From the NCBI RefSeq assembly GCF_000744785.1, contig NZ_JQMO01000002.1:2356001-2420000 (forward strand): DNA of 64,000 nt, given 5' to 3'. The number at the start of each line of letters is the position of its first letter. The first letter of the stretch is position 1. A program made the translations under genes and the position numbers. The notes under the pieces are model-generated. The model had not been told where the DNA came from. It saw nothing but the letters and a program-made list of their open reading frames with translations, and did no database searches. This document shows positions 1-9,272 of the stretch, piece by piece. The stretch comes from Kitasatospora azatica KCTC 9699. GTDB lineage: Bacteria > Actinomycetota > Actinomycetes > Streptomycetales > Streptomycetaceae.

Positions 1-503
1 TCCGTGCCGCCGTACGGCTCCAGGTAGGGCCGCCAGCGCGGGTCCTTGATCCCGGTTCCGATGATGCGCCAGGCCAGCCCGCTGGGCGGGGCAGGAGGTC
101 GCTTCATCCGCCACCCGAGCTCGGTCAGGTGGCGGTCGGCCTTCATGTGATTGCAGCGGCGGCAGGCCGCCACCACGTTGTCCCAGCGGTGCTGTCCACC
201 ACGACTGCGCGGGATGACGTGGTCGACGCTGGTAGCGGCGGCCCCGCAGTACACGCAACGCCCGTGGTCACGGGCGAACAGAGCGCGGCGGGTGAGCGGT
301 ACTGGCCCGCAGAACGGCACCCGGACGAACCGGGTGAGCCGGACCACGGAGGGCGCCGTAACGGCGCTGGTGGCGCTGTGCAGAGTGACACCCGAGTCTT
401 CCAGGCTGACTGCCTTGTGATTGAGGACCAGGATGAGGGCGCGGCGCATCGATACGACGCCGAGTGGCTCGTAGGACGCGTTGAGGACCAGGACATGCGG
501 CAC
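1..503 (-). CDS. HNH endonuclease family protein (3' end cut by window edge)
   Basis: Read leftward from a GTG at 503 with AAGGAGG five bases upstream, the frame stays open to the window edge (167 codons). The protein begins MPHVLVLNASYEPLG and has a metal-binding HNH core: a CxxC pair (CVYCG), then VDHVIPRSRGG, then RRCNHMKADR with the second zinc-type cysteine. It ends close to the edge with LEPYGG, so only a residue or a few are probably missing. Proteins of this size and layout are conserved single genes in actinomycetes; the substrate is unknown. It is divergent from the MscS gene with about 250 bases between. Confidence 0.88.
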   Translation of the reverse strand, partial: MPHVLVLNASYEPLGVVSMRRALILVLNHKAVSLEDSGVTLHSATSAVTAPSVVRLTRFVRVPFCGPVPLTRRALFARDHGRCVYCGAAATSVDHVIPRSRGGQHRWDNVVAACRRCNHMKADRHLTELGWRMKRPPAPPSGLAWRIIGTGIKDPRWRPYLEPYGGT

Positions 504-751
504 GGATGCCTCCTTGGACGCCTGCGGCGCGTGGCTCGCGCCGGGACGAGCGGATGACCGCGCATCGCTGCGCGATCACCCCCAGTGTCGCCTTACGTGT
601 TTGTACGGCGCCACCACTACCGGGTAACAGGCCGAAGCAGCTTCGTCCCGCACCGGGTCGTACTGATCTCTATGCCCAGACCTGCGGCTTGCCGCACTCG
701 AACGATCGATAGGCTGAGCCCGAACGTGTCGCCCCCATAGGAGGACCCCCA
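504..751. promoter_or_regulatory. Divergent promoter region; candidate mscS promoter at 689-715
   Basis: This 248-base gap separates two divergent genes and holds no convincing reading frame. Facing the channel gene there is a candidate vegetative promoter, TTGCCG (689-694) and TAGGCT (710-715), with a short 15-base spacer. The ribosome site AGGAGG lies at 738-743, eight bases before the GTG. The leftward promoter of the HNH gene is not obvious. Confidence 0.4.
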
Positions 752-1783
752 GTGACCGACGTCACCACCAGTGCCCAGCATGCGGCCGGTTGGCTGGACG
801 CCAACTGGCAGGCCTGGGTCGAGGGGGCAGTGCGCATCATTCTCATCGTGGTGCTCGCGCTGGTGCTGCGGGCGGTGGTGCGCAAGCTGATCGACCAGTT
901 CATCCACCGGATGACCCGGGAGGCGGAGAACTCGGACACCGAGACCAGCAGCCGGCTGGGCGGGCTGCTGGTCAACACCGAGCGGCGGCAGCAGCGCTCG
1001 GCGGCGATAGGTTCGGTGCTGCGCAGCGTCGCCTCCTTCTCGATCATGGGCACGGCGGCCCTGATGGTGCTCTCGGGCGTCGGCGTGGACCTGGCTCCGC
1101 TGCTGGCCAGCGCCGGGGTGGCCGGGGTGGCGATCGGTTTCGGTGCCCGCAACCTGGTCACCGACTTCCTCTCCGGGGTCTTCATGATCATGGAGGACCA
1201 GTACGGCGTCGGCGACGAGATCGACATGGGCGTGGCCACCGGCACCGTGCTCGAGGTGGGCCTGCGGGTGACCAAGCTGCGCGGGGCGAACGGCGAGATC
1301 TGGTACATCCGCAATGGAGAGGTCAAGCGGATCGCCAACATGAGCCAGGGCTGGTCGACCGCCACCGTGGACGTGCAGGTCGGGTACCGGGAGGACCTGG
1401 ACCGGGTCAAGGACCTGATCCTGGCGACGGCGGCCGAGCTCGTCAAGGACAGCCCGTGGGACGAGCTGCTCTGGGAGCCGGTGCAGGTACTGGGCGTGGA
1501 ATCGGTGGCGGCGGACACCGTGGTGCTGCGGATCGAGGCCAGGACCATGCCGGGCCAGGCGGCGCTGCTCACCCGGGAACTGCGGCTGCGGCTGAAGAAC
1601 GCCTTCGACGCGGCCGGGATCAAGCTGAAGGAGGAGGCCTCGGCGGCCACCCCCAAGCCCACCACCCCGGAGGCGCTGGCACCGTCCGCGCTGGCCGACC
1701 CGGCCTCGGCCCGTTCGCTGGCCTCCCGCCCGATCCCGCCGCCCTCGCCGGAGGAGCAGGCGGCCTTCGGCAAGCTGCCCTGA
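752..1783 (+). CDS. MscS-family mechanosensitive ion channel
   Basis: A 343-residue membrane protein of the small-conductance mechanosensitive channel family, which opens under membrane tension to release solutes on osmotic downshock. Hydrophobic helices lie near residues 26-45 and 88-112. A pore-lining third helix follows, rich in Gly and Ala (AGVAGVAIGFGARN, about 119-132). The beta domain reads EDQYGVGDEIDMG and the alpha/beta domain runs to about residue 285. The C-terminal tail is Pro/Ala-rich and probably disordered. The GTG start at 752 follows a strong Shine-Dalgarno sequence. It appears monocistronic; the next gene has its own promoter. Confidence 0.93.
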   Translation: MTDVTTSAQHAAGWLDANWQAWVEGAVRIILIVVLALVLRAVVRKLIDQFIHRMTREAENSDTETSSRLGGLLVNTERRQQRSAAIGSVLRSVASFSIMGTAALMVLSGVGVDLAPLLASAGVAGVAIGFGARNLVTDFLSGVFMIMEDQYGVGDEIDMGVATGTVLEVGLRVTKLRGANGEIWYIRNGEVKRIANMSQGWSTATVDVQVGYREDLDRVKDLILATAAELVKDSPWDELLWEPVQVLGVESVAADTVVLRIEARTMPGQAALLTRELRLRLKNAFDAAGIKLKEEASAATPKPTTPEALAPSALADPASARSLASRPIPPPSPEEQAAFGKLP

Positions 1784-1826
1784 CGGGGGGGTGCCCGCTG
1801 CCGGAATCGGCGGCTGTCCGGTCCGC

Positions 1827-1841
1827 TAGTCTCCGTGCGTG
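1827..1841 (+). promoter_or_regulatory. Candidate -10 box placing a leaderless start
   Basis: TAGTCT at 1827-1832 ends six bases before the GTG at 1839, and no ribosome site precedes that GTG. This geometry fits a leaderless transcript starting on the start codon, which is common in actinomycetes. No good -35 box is seen. Confidence 0.35.
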
Positions 1842-3212
1842 AATCTGATACGAGCGGGGTCCGGTGCGCGAGGGCGTCGCGCCGACCGGACGCAGGGCAC
1901 TGCCAAGGGACCGTCCCGGCTGGGCTGGCTGGACGCCCTGCGGGGGATCGCGGCGCTGGCCGTCGCGCTGCAGCACTTCGACATCACCACCCTGGTCTCC
2001 TGGGGCGGCGACGTGCGGCAGAACTTCGACCTCGGCGTGTACGGCGTCATGCTCTTCTTCATCGTCAGCGGCTACATCATCCCGGCCTCGCTGGAGCGCC
2101 GGGGTGATGTGCGGGCGTTCTGGGTGGGCCGGGTGTTCCGGATCCATCCGGCGATGATCGTCACCATCGCGGTCTGCGTGCTGGCGCTGCCGGCGAGCAA
2201 GCAGGCGGTGGACCTGTTCCAGCACCCGCACGCGCCGATGGCCCTCGCGGCGAACTCGATGATGCTGCAGGACCTGCTCGGGGTGACCAGCGCGCTGCGG
2301 GTGATGTGGACACTCACCTACGAGATGATCTTCTACTACCTGGTCAGCGCACTCTTCGTGCTCGGCTGGCACCGGCGCAGCGCCGGGATCGCCACCGGCC
2401 TGGCCGGGGTGGCACTGCTGCTCGGCACCTCGATCACCACCATGACCATCTCGGTGAACTCCGGCAGCACCCGGCACCTGGTGCTCGCCGTGCTGGTGGT
2501 GGTAGCGACGGCGATGGTCGCGATCCTGACCGGCAGCCGGACGCTGATCCGGACCGGCTCGCTGATGCTGGCGGGGGTCGCGCTGGTGCTGGTGCTGCTC
2601 AACGGCCGGGCTCCGGCGTTCGAGACCTTCATGATCTTCGCCACCATGTTCGCCGGCACCGTGGTCTACCGCGGCGAGCAGGGCCAGATCGACCGGGTCC
2701 TCGCCTGGCTGGTCTGCGTCTTCGTGGCGGTGGCCGGCTTCCTGGTCGGCTGGCTGTACAACCGGGGCAGCTTCGCCAACCAGACCTGGACCGCCGGCTG
2801 GGTGGCCTGGAGTTCCTCGTACGCGCTGGCCTGGGCCTCGTTCGGCCTCTTCATGCTGCTGCGCAAGCGCCGCTTCCCGCGGGTGCTCACCTGGCTGGGC
2901 GCGATCAGCTTCTCGGTCTACCTGGTGCACGTGCCGATCCTGATGGCGATGGGCGGCCCGGTGGCCCGGCCCACCTTCACCGCGCCGCTCTCGCAGAAGG
3001 TGCTGTGGACGGTCGGCTTCTTCGTCTTCGTGCTGCTGGCCGCCGAGCTGCTCTACCGGCTGGTGGAGATCCCGATGCAGAAGGTCGGCAAGCGGGTGAT
3101 CAAGGCACTGGACCGGGCCACCGGCGGCGCCGTGAGCCCGGCCGGGATTCCGGCGCAGAGCGCGGCCGGGTCCGAGCCCGAGCCGGTGCCGGTCGGCGCC
3201 CCGCAGGGCTAG
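1839..3212 (+). CDS. Acyltransferase 3 (OafA/YrhL-type) membrane protein
   Basis: A 457-residue polytopic protein of the acyltransferase-3 family, which moves acyl groups across or at the membrane onto sugars, lipids or peptidoglycan. The N-terminal signature LGWLDALRGIAALAVALQHF carries the family's Arg and, about ten residues on, the catalytic-type His. FFIVSGYIIP and the basic segment FWVGRVFRIHPA are also typical, and about ten hydrophobic helices follow. The last 50 residues are a soluble Ala/Pro-rich tail. The acceptor cannot be read from the sequence. A strong terminator lies just downstream. Confidence 0.9.
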   Translation: MNLIRAGSGARGRRADRTQGTAKGPSRLGWLDALRGIAALAVALQHFDITTLVSWGGDVRQNFDLGVYGVMLFFIVSGYIIPASLERRGDVRAFWVGRVFRIHPAMIVTIAVCVLALPASKQAVDLFQHPHAPMALAANSMMLQDLLGVTSALRVMWTLTYEMIFYYLVSALFVLGWHRRSAGIATGLAGVALLLGTSITTMTISVNSGSTRHLVLAVLVVVATAMVAILTGSRTLIRTGSLMLAGVALVLVLLNGRAPAFETFMIFATMFAGTVVYRGEQGQIDRVLAWLVCVFVAVAGFLVGWLYNRGSFANQTWTAGWVAWSSSYALAWASFGLFMLLRKRRFPRVLTWLGAISFSVYLVHVPILMAMGGPVARPTFTAPLSQKVLWTVGFFVFVLLAAELLYRLVEIPMQKVGKRVIKALDRATGGAVSPAGIPAQSAAGSEPEPVPVGAPQG

Positions 3213-3240
3213 GGCCTCTCTCAGAGCCGGCCGATCCGAA

Positions 3241-3270
3241 GCCCCGCACCCTGAAGTCAGGGTGCGGGGC
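3241..3270 (+). terminator. Intrinsic terminator hairpin
   Basis: A perfect 12-base stem (GCCCCGCACCCT / AGGGTGCGGGGC) with a 6-base loop, followed by TTCGTCGT. It lies 28 bases after the acyltransferase stop and insulates the csn operon from it. Confidence 0.85.
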
Positions 3271-3273
3271 TTC

Positions 3274-3321
3274 GTCGTATCCCCGACCCGTCGTATCCCC
3301 GACCCGTCGTGTCCCCGACCG
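3274..3321. repeat. Three tandem 16-base repeats
   Basis: GTCGTATCCCCGACCC occurs at 3274-3289 and 3290-3305, with a variant (two changes) at 3306-3321 and a decayed fourth copy after it. It sits between the terminator and the csn promoter. No function is evident. Confidence 0.85.
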
Positions 3322-3364
3322 GTCATCTCCGCGATCCCTCGTACCCGTATCCGCGTCGGATCCA

Positions 3365-3399
3365 TTGACAGCCCAGCGATTGTTAGTAAAGTTTCCAAT
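3365..3399 (+). promoter_or_regulatory. csnR promoter overlapped by ROK-type operator
   Basis: A perfect TTGACA (-35, 3365-3370) is followed 16 bases later by TAAAGT (3387-3392). The -10 region lies inside the imperfect palindrome ATTGTTAGTAAAGTTTCCAA (3379-3398). This resembles the TTAGGAAAGTTTCCTAA-type operators known for Streptomyces ROK repressors such as CsnR. The overlap with the promoter implies autorepression of the whole downstream operon. Confidence 0.65.
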
Positions 3400-3458
3400 C
3401 GCCAGCCCGCAGTGAACGAGGGTGGCAGTCCCGGCGGCCGACGGAGGAGGATCAGCAC

Positions 3459-4655
3459 GTGAACGACACCACCCGCCCCGCGGCCGCCCCCCGTCCCGGC
3501 ACCCCCAGTCGCCTGCGTGCCATCAACGACCGCGCCGCCCTCGACCTGCTGCTCGAGCACGGCCCGCTCTCCCGGACCAGGATCGGCGCGCTGACCGGCC
3601 TCTCCAAGCCGACCGCCTCCCAGCTGCTGGCCCGCCTGGAGGCCGCCGGGCTGGTGGTCCCGGTCGGCACCACGGCCGGCGGCCCGGGCCCCAACGCCCA
3701 GCTGTACGAGGTGAACCCGGCCGCCGGCTACGTCGCCGGACTGGATGTGACGCCCAGTCAGATCCGGTTCGCGGTGGCCGACATCACCGGGCGCACGCTC
3801 GCCGAACACCTGCTGCCCACCCCTGGCCGGCAGGCCGCGGGCACCGTGAGCCGGGTCGCCGACGGGCTGGCCGAGACACTGCGCCTGGCGGGCCTGGCCC
3901 CCGGCAGCCTGAGCGAGATCACCATCGGCACCCCCGGCGCGCTGGACCCGCAGACCAACAAGCTGCGCTACGCCGCTCACCTGCCCGGCTGGCACACCTC
4001 GGGCCTGACCGCCGAGCTGACCGGGGCGCTGGGCGCGCCGGTCGCGATCGAGAACGACGTCAACCTGGCCGCCGTCGCCGAGCAGGCGCTCGGCTCCGCC
4101 CAGGGGTGCGAGGACTTCGTGCTGCTCTGGGCCGAGGAGGGCATCGGTGCGGCGATCGTGATCGGCGGCCGGCTGCACCGCGGCTTCACCGGCGGTGCCG
4201 GTGAGGTCGGCTACATGCCGGTGCCGGGCGCGCCGGTGGTTCGCAACGTCCGCCGGGAGAACTCCGGCGGGTTCCAGGAACTGGCCGGCGCCAACGCCGT
4301 GCTGGCCCTGGCCAAGCAGTACAAGCTGTCCGCGAGGACGGCCGAGGCGGCGATCGCCCGCGCGCTCGAGACCCCGGGCGCGGGCGAGGAGTTCCTGGCG
4401 GTGCTGGCCAACCGGCTGGCCACCGGGCTGGCCGCGGTCGTCGCCGTGATCGACCCCGAACTCGTCGTGCTCTCCGGCGGGATCCCCACCGCCGGCGGCG
4501 AGCGGCTGCGCGAGCTCGTCCAGGACGAGCTCACCGGTCTGGCCGTCCCGCGGCCCAAGCTGCTGAGCAGTACCGTGCAGGGCTCCCCGGTCCTGCACGG
4601 CGCCCTGCAGCGGGCCCTCGCCGCCGCACGGGAGAGGGCCTTCACCACCGCCTGA
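3459..4655 (+). CDS. csnR: ROK-family transcriptional repressor (CsnR-like)
   Basis: A 398-residue ROK regulator. A winged helix-turn-helix spans about residues 25-75 (LSRTRIGALTGLSKPTASQL) and is followed by a sugar-kinase-like ROK domain with ENDVNLAAVAEQA and the glycine-rich GGAGEVGYMPV. The usual ROK zinc motif CxCGxxGCxE should follow but is absent here (VVRNVRRENSGGF), so metal may not stabilise this protein. GTG start with GGAGGAGG about eight bases upstream. It leads a six-gene sugar operon whose order matches csnR-E-F-G-H-K of Streptomyces coelicolor/lividans, where CsnR represses uptake of chitosan oligosaccharides. Specificity here is by synteny only. Confidence 0.82.
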   Translation: MNDTTRPAAAPRPGTPSRLRAINDRAALDLLLEHGPLSRTRIGALTGLSKPTASQLLARLEAAGLVVPVGTTAGGPGPNAQLYEVNPAAGYVAGLDVTPSQIRFAVADITGRTLAEHLLPTPGRQAAGTVSRVADGLAETLRLAGLAPGSLSEITIGTPGALDPQTNKLRYAAHLPGWHTSGLTAELTGALGAPVAIENDVNLAAVAEQALGSAQGCEDFVLLWAEEGIGAAIVIGGRLHRGFTGGAGEVGYMPVPGAPVVRNVRRENSGGFQELAGANAVLALAKQYKLSARTAEAAIARALETPGAGEEFLAVLANRLATGLAAVVAVIDPELVVLSGGIPTAGGERLRELVQDELTGLAVPRPKLLSSTVQGSPVLHGALQRALAAARERAFTTA

Positions 4656-4765
4656 GCCGCAGCCGCCGACCTGCATCACCATGCTCCGTCACCACGCACT
4701 GCCTCCCCCAACCCCCGCCGGGCCGTCGGGCGATGCCGCCTGCCCCCGTACCCCCTGGAGGACCC

Positions 4766-6121
4766 GTGTCCAACCCCCGCAGCCCGCGCGGCCGCCGCCC
4801 GGTCGCCGCGCTCGCCCTGAGCGCCGCCGTCGCCCTGCTGGCCGGCGCCTGCACCGGCAGCAACTCCACCGGCAACAACGACGCCTCGGCCGCCGGCAAG
4901 GACGTCACCCTCACCTTCTGGCACGGGTGGAGCCAGGACAACGAGACCAAGGCGATCGACGACAACATCGCCGCCTTCGAGAAGGCGCACCCGAACATCC
5001 ACGTCAAGGTGGTCGCCAACATCACCGACGACAAGATCGACCAGGCGCTGCGGGCCGGCGGCCCGGACGCGCCGGACGTGGTGTCCTCCTTCAGCACCGA
5101 CAACGTCGGCAAGTTCTGCAGTTCCAAGGCCTGGATCGACCTCAACCCGATGCTCCAGCGGGACCACATCGACCCGGCCTCGACCTTCCCCGCCTCGATG
5201 CTCAAGTACAGCCAGTTCCAGGGCGACCAGTGCTCACTGCCGCTGCTCGGCGACGCCTTCGGCCTGTACTACAACAAGAAGGCCTTCGCCGCCGCCGGCA
5301 TCACCCAACCGCCGAAGACGCTCAGCGAGTTCGACGCCGACGCGGTCAAGCTGACCGTTGCCAACGGGGACAGCTACCAGCAGCTCGGGTTCATGCCGGA
5401 CTACCACGGCTACGAGTCGGCCCCCGCGCACTACCTCGGCCAGTGGGGTTCGAGCTACTTCGGCGCCGACGGCAAGTCGGACCTGGCCGCCGACCCGACC
5501 GTGGCCGACATGCTGAACTGGCAGAAGAACCTGGTGAACAAGCTGGGCGGCTTCGACAAGCTGGAGAAGTTCCGCACCTCCTTCGGTGACGAGTTCAGCG
5601 CCAAGAACCCGTTCGAGACCGGCCAGGTGGCGATGGCCATCGACGGCGAGTGGCGCACCGCCTCGCTGAAGGCCGACAACCCCGGCATCGACTGGGCCAC
5701 CGCCCCCTTCCCGGTGCCGGACGCACTGGCTTCCACCTACGGGCGCGGCTACCAGACCGGCACCATCGTCGGCATCGCCCGCAGCAGCCAGAAGCAGGCC
5801 GCCGCCTGGGAGTTGGTGAAGTACCTGGCCACCGACACGGACGCGGTGGTGAGCTTCGCCAACGCCATCCACAACGTGCCGAGCACCAATGCCGCGCTCA
5901 ACTCCCCCAAGCTGGAAGCCGATCCGAACTTCAAGGTGTTCCTGGACATCGCCCGGAACCCCAACACCTCCACCACTCCGCCGAGCATCAACGGCGGTGC
6001 CTACCAGGTGAGTCTGCAGAACTTCGCCTACGACGTGGAGGCCGGCAAGCAGAGCGACCTGAAGGCGGGCCTGGCGGCCACCGACAAGGAGATCGACGCC
6101 GCCGTGGACCAGGCCAAGTGA
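4766..6121 (+). CDS. csnE: Sugar ABC transporter substrate-binding lipoprotein (CsnE-like)
   Basis: Family 1 extracellular solute-binding protein, 451 residues from the GTG at 4766; that start follows GGAGGA, whereas an in-frame ATG at 4733 has no ribosome site. A lipoprotein signal peptide (RGRRPVAALALSA...LLAGAC) ends in a Cys lipobox, so the mature protein is tethered outside the membrane. The mature part starts with a typical beta strand (VTLTFWHGWSQDNETKAI). It should capture glucosamine/chitosan-type oligosaccharides for the two permeases that follow; the substrate is inferred from operon order. No ATPase gene is in the operon, so a shared MsiK-type ATPase elsewhere probably energises it. 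Confidence 0.85.
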   Translation: MSNPRSPRGRRPVAALALSAAVALLAGACTGSNSTGNNDASAAGKDVTLTFWHGWSQDNETKAIDDNIAAFEKAHPNIHVKVVANITDDKIDQALRAGGPDAPDVVSSFSTDNVGKFCSSKAWIDLNPMLQRDHIDPASTFPASMLKYSQFQGDQCSLPLLGDAFGLYYNKKAFAAAGITQPPKTLSEFDADAVKLTVANGDSYQQLGFMPDYHGYESAPAHYLGQWGSSYFGADGKSDLAADPTVADMLNWQKNLVNKLGGFDKLEKFRTSFGDEFSAKNPFETGQVAMAIDGEWRTASLKADNPGIDWATAPFPVPDALASTYGRGYQTGTIVGIARSSQKQAAAWELVKYLATDTDAVVSFANAIHNVPSTNAALNSPKLEADPNFKVFLDIARNPNTSTTPPSINGGAYQVSLQNFAYDVEAGKQSDLKAGLAATDKEIDAAVDQAK

Positions 6122-7074
6122 GCAGCACCATCGCCGTTGCGCCGGCCCTTCGCCGCAAGCGCCGCCGGCAGACCCTGCGCACGCTGGCCTTCCTCTCCCC
6201 CTGGCTGATCGGCTTCGGCGTCTTCTTCGCCTACCCGCTGGTCTCCACCGTGTACTTCTCCTTCATGAAGTACGACGGCTTCAGCGCCCCCGTCTTCACC
6301 GGCCTGAAGAACTGGAACTACGTCTTCAACCACTACCCGTTCTTCTGGCAGGGCCTGCGCAACACGCTCTGGCTGGTGCTGGTGATGGTCAGCCTGCGGG
6401 TGCTCTTCGGGCTCGGCATCGGGATGCTGATCACCAAGGTGAAGACCGGCGCCGGCTTCTTCCGCACCGCCTTCTACCTGCCCTACCTGGCCCCGCCGGT
6501 GGCGGCCACCACGGCCTTCGCCTTCCTGCTCAACCCGGGCACCGGGCCGGTCAACCACCTGCTCGGCTCACTCGGCCTGCCGCAGCCCGGCTGGTTCAAC
6601 GACCCCGACTGGTCGAAGCCGGCGCTGAGCCTGCTGGCGCTGTGGGGCATCGGCGACCTGATGGTGATCTTCATGGCGGCGCTGCTGGACGTGCCGCGCG
6701 AGCAGTACGAGGCGGCCGAGCTGGACGGCGCCCGGGCCTGGCACAAGTTCCGCTACGTGACCTACCCGAACATCTCGCCGATCGTGATGTTCGCGGTGGT
6801 CACCGGGGTGATCCAGACCATGCAGTACTACACCCAGGCGATGGTGGCCGGGAAGGTCGCCAGCGGCGTGATCGGCGGCTCCGGGCAGCAGTTCGAGCCC
6901 GGCTACCCGCACGGCTCCACCTGGACCCTGCCGCAGATGGTCTACAGCCTGGGCTTCCAGCGCTTCGACACCGGCTCGGCCTGCGTGGTGGCCCTGGTTC
7001 TCTTCGGCCTCTCGATGGCCTTCACCAGTCTGCTGCTGCGCCGCCGGGCCGGCTTCGTGACGAGCGAGGACTGA
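6118..7074 (+). CDS. csnF: Sugar ABC transporter permease 1 (CsnF-like)
   Basis: A 318-residue inner-membrane permease of the MalF/UgpA type with about six helices. Its GTG start at 6118 overlaps the preceding stop as GTGA, indicating translational coupling. The ATPase-contacting EAA loop reads EQYEAAELDGARAWHKF followed by PNISPIV. It pairs with the next permease, four bases downstream. Confidence 0.88.
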   Translation: MSSTIAVAPALRRKRRRQTLRTLAFLSPWLIGFGVFFAYPLVSTVYFSFMKYDGFSAPVFTGLKNWNYVFNHYPFFWQGLRNTLWLVLVMVSLRVLFGLGIGMLITKVKTGAGFFRTAFYLPYLAPPVAATTAFAFLLNPGTGPVNHLLGSLGLPQPGWFNDPDWSKPALSLLALWGIGDLMVIFMAALLDVPREQYEAAELDGARAWHKFRYVTYPNISPIVMFAVVTGVIQTMQYYTQAMVAGKVASGVIGGSGQQFEPGYPHGSTWTLPQMVYSLGFQRFDTGSACVVALVLFGLSMAFTSLLLRRRAGFVTSED

Positions 7075-7078
7075 CCGA

Positions 7079-7963
7079 ATGACCGCAATCACGCTGAGCG
7101 CCAAGCCCACCGCCACCGTGGGCCTGGCGGTGGCCCGCCGCCGCGCCGCACTGCACTGGGTGGCCGTGCACTCGATGGCCGTGGCCGCCGCGCTCTTCTT
7201 CCTGCTGCCCTTCGTCTTCGTCTTCCTCACCTCGGTGATGACGGACCGTCAGGCACTGACCTCGGACCTGTGGCCGCAGCACTGGCAGTGGTCCAACTAC
7301 GCCAAGGTCTGGAACACCCCGGGCTTCCTGGTCTGGTGGCGCAACACCCTGCTGTACGCGGGCCTGGGCACCGCGCTGACCGTGGTCTCCAGCGTGCCGG
7401 TCGCCTACGCACTGGCCCGGTTCCGGTTCCGCGGCCGCAACCTGGCGCTGATGGCCGTGGTCTCGATGATGATGCTGCCGCCGCAGGTGACTGTGGTCCC
7501 GATGTACCTGTTCTGGGCCAAGCAGCTCCATCTGAGCGGCTCGCTCTGGCCGTTGATCATCCCGATGGCCTGCGGTGACGCCTTCACCATCTTCCTGCTG
7601 CGGCAGTTCCTGCTGACCATCCCCAAGGAGTACGTGGAGGCCGCCCGGGTGGACGGCTGCGGGGAGCTGCGCACCCTGCTGCGGGTGATCCTGCCGATGG
7701 CCAGGCCCGCCGTCGCGGCGGTCGCGCTCTTCCAGTTCTTCTACTGCTGGAACGACTACTTCGGGCCGCAGATCTACGCCAGCGAGAACGAGGGCGCCTG
7801 GACCCTCTCCTACGGACTGGAGTCCTTCAAGGGCGCCCACCACACCAACTGGAACCTCACCATGGCAGCAACCCTCCTGGTCATGGCACCCGTCATCGTT
7901 CTCTTCTTCTTCGCGCAAAAGGCCTTCATCGAAGGCGTCACACTGACAGGGGTCAAGGGCTGA
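7079..7963 (+). CDS. csnG: Sugar ABC transporter permease 2 (CsnG-like)
   Basis: A 294-residue permease of the MalG/UgpE type with six hydrophobic helices and the EAA loop EYVEAARVDGCGELRTLL followed by ILPMARPAV. It starts at an ATG four bases after the previous stop and ends in an overlap with the GH4 gene (TGATG), so the operon is tightly coupled. Confidence 0.88.
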   Translation: MTAITLSAKPTATVGLAVARRRAALHWVAVHSMAVAAALFFLLPFVFVFLTSVMTDRQALTSDLWPQHWQWSNYAKVWNTPGFLVWWRNTLLYAGLGTALTVVSSVPVAYALARFRFRGRNLALMAVVSMMMLPPQVTVVPMYLFWAKQLHLSGSLWPLIIPMACGDAFTIFLLRQFLLTIPKEYVEAARVDGCGELRTLLRVILPMARPAVAAVALFQFFYCWNDYFGPQIYASENEGAWTLSYGLESFKGAHHTNWNLTMAATLLVMAPVIVLFFFAQKAFIEGVTLTGVKG

Positions 7964-9249
7964 TGTCTCTCAAACTCGCCATCGTCGGCGGCGGATCCAC
8001 CTACACTCCCGAACTGATCGACGGCTTCGCCCGGTTGCGCGACAGCCTGCCGATCGGGGAGCTGGTGCTGATCGACCCGGCCGCCGAACGGCTGGAGCTG
8101 ATCGGCGGCCTGGCCCGGCGGATCTTCGCCAAGCAGGGCCACCCCGCCACCGTCTCCACCACCACCGACCTGGACGCGGGGGTGGCCGACGTGGACGCCG
8201 TCCTGCTGCAGCTGCGGGTCGGCGGGCAGGCGGCCCGCAACGAGGACGAGACCTGGCCGCTGGAGTGCGGCTGCGTCGGCCAGGAGACCACCGGCGCGGG
8301 CGGGTTGGCGAAGGCGCTGCGCACCGTGCCGGTGGTGCTGGAGATCGCCGAGCGGGTCCGCCGGGCCAACCCGGACGCCTGGATCGTGGACTTCACCAAC
8401 CCGGTGGGCATCGTCACCCGGGCCCTGCAGACCGCCGGACACAAGGCGGTCGGGCTCTGCAACGTGGCCATCGGCTTCCAGCGCAAGTTCGCCCAGCACC
8501 TCGGTGTGGCACCGGAGTTGATCCGGCTCGACCATGTCGGGCTGAACCACCTGACCTGGGAGCGCGGGGTCACCCTGCTCGACGCGCCCGGGGGCATGAC
8601 CGGGCGCGAGGTCCTGCCGGAACTGCTGGCCGGCTTCGGCAAGGAGATCGCCGAGGACCTGCACCTGCCGCTGCCGGTGATCCGGCACCTGGGCGTGGTG
8701 CCCTCCTACTACCTGCGCTACTTCTACCAGCACGACGTGGTGGTCGCCGAGTTGCGCGAACAGGGCTCGCGGGCCGCCCAGGTGGCGGCGATCGAGCAGG
8801 AGCTGCTGGCGCTGTACGCCGACCCCACCCTGGACACCAAGCCCGAACTGCTGGGCAAGCGCGGCGGTGCCTTCTACTCGGAGGCCGCGGTGCAGCTGAT
8901 CGCGGCGCTGCTGGGAACGGCCGGCGAGTCCGACATCCAGGTGGTCAACACCCGCAACGGCGGTGTGCTGCCCTTCCTGCCGGACGACGCGGTGATCGAG
9001 GTCCCGGCCGTGGTGGACGCGAACGGGGTGCGGCCACTGCCGCAGCGCCCGGTCGAGCCGCTCTACGCGGGCCTGATCGCCAACGTCACCGCATACGAGC
9101 ACCTCGCCCTGGAGGCCGCGCTCAAGGGCGGCCGGGGACGGGTCTTCGACGCGCTGCTCGCGCACCCGCTGGTCGGCCAGATCGAGCTGGCCGACCAGCT
9201 CACCGACCGACTGCTGGACCACAACCGCGGGCACCTGCCCTGGGCCTGA
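7963..9249 (+). CDS. csnH: Glycoside hydrolase family 4 (6-phospho-beta-glucosidase type, CsnH-like)
   Basis: A 428-residue cytoplasmic GH4 enzyme. These use NAD+ and a divalent metal in a redox-assisted hydrolysis of sugars, often 6-phosphorylated. The N-terminal Rossmann motif is KLAIVGGGSTYTPELIDG. The substrate/metal region has DFTNPVGIVTRAL, GLCNVAIGF (the family metal-ligand Cys) and LDHVGLNHLTW (the His ligand). Because import here is by ABC transporter rather than PTS, the substrate would enter unphosphorylated. The neighbouring kinase may supply the phosphate, or this enzyme accepts non-phosphorylated amino-sugar oligomers. Confidence 0.87.
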   Translation: MSLKLAIVGGGSTYTPELIDGFARLRDSLPIGELVLIDPAAERLELIGGLARRIFAKQGHPATVSTTTDLDAGVADVDAVLLQLRVGGQAARNEDETWPLECGCVGQETTGAGGLAKALRTVPVVLEIAERVRRANPDAWIVDFTNPVGIVTRALQTAGHKAVGLCNVAIGFQRKFAQHLGVAPELIRLDHVGLNHLTWERGVTLLDAPGGMTGREVLPELLAGFGKEIAEDLHLPLPVIRHLGVVPSYYLRYFYQHDVVVAELREQGSRAAQVAAIEQELLALYADPTLDTKPELLGKRGGAFYSEAAVQLIAALLGTAGESDIQVVNTRNGGVLPFLPDDAVIEVPAVVDANGVRPLPQRPVEPLYAGLIANVTAYEHLALEAALKGGRGRVFDALLAHPLVGQIELADQLTDRLLDHNRGHLPWA

Positions 9250-9272
9250 CACCAGGTTGGACCCGCTGGTCC

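Noticed and set aside
3274..3321. CRISPR-like array
   Set aside because: The 16-base units are contiguous without spacers; they are a simple tandem repeat. The same holds for the other arrays in the window.
1620..4682. Very long open frame of about 1000 codons on the minus strand
   Set aside because: It is antisense to the acyltransferase and ROK genes, has His/Gln/Gly-rich shadow composition and no family motif or ribosome site.
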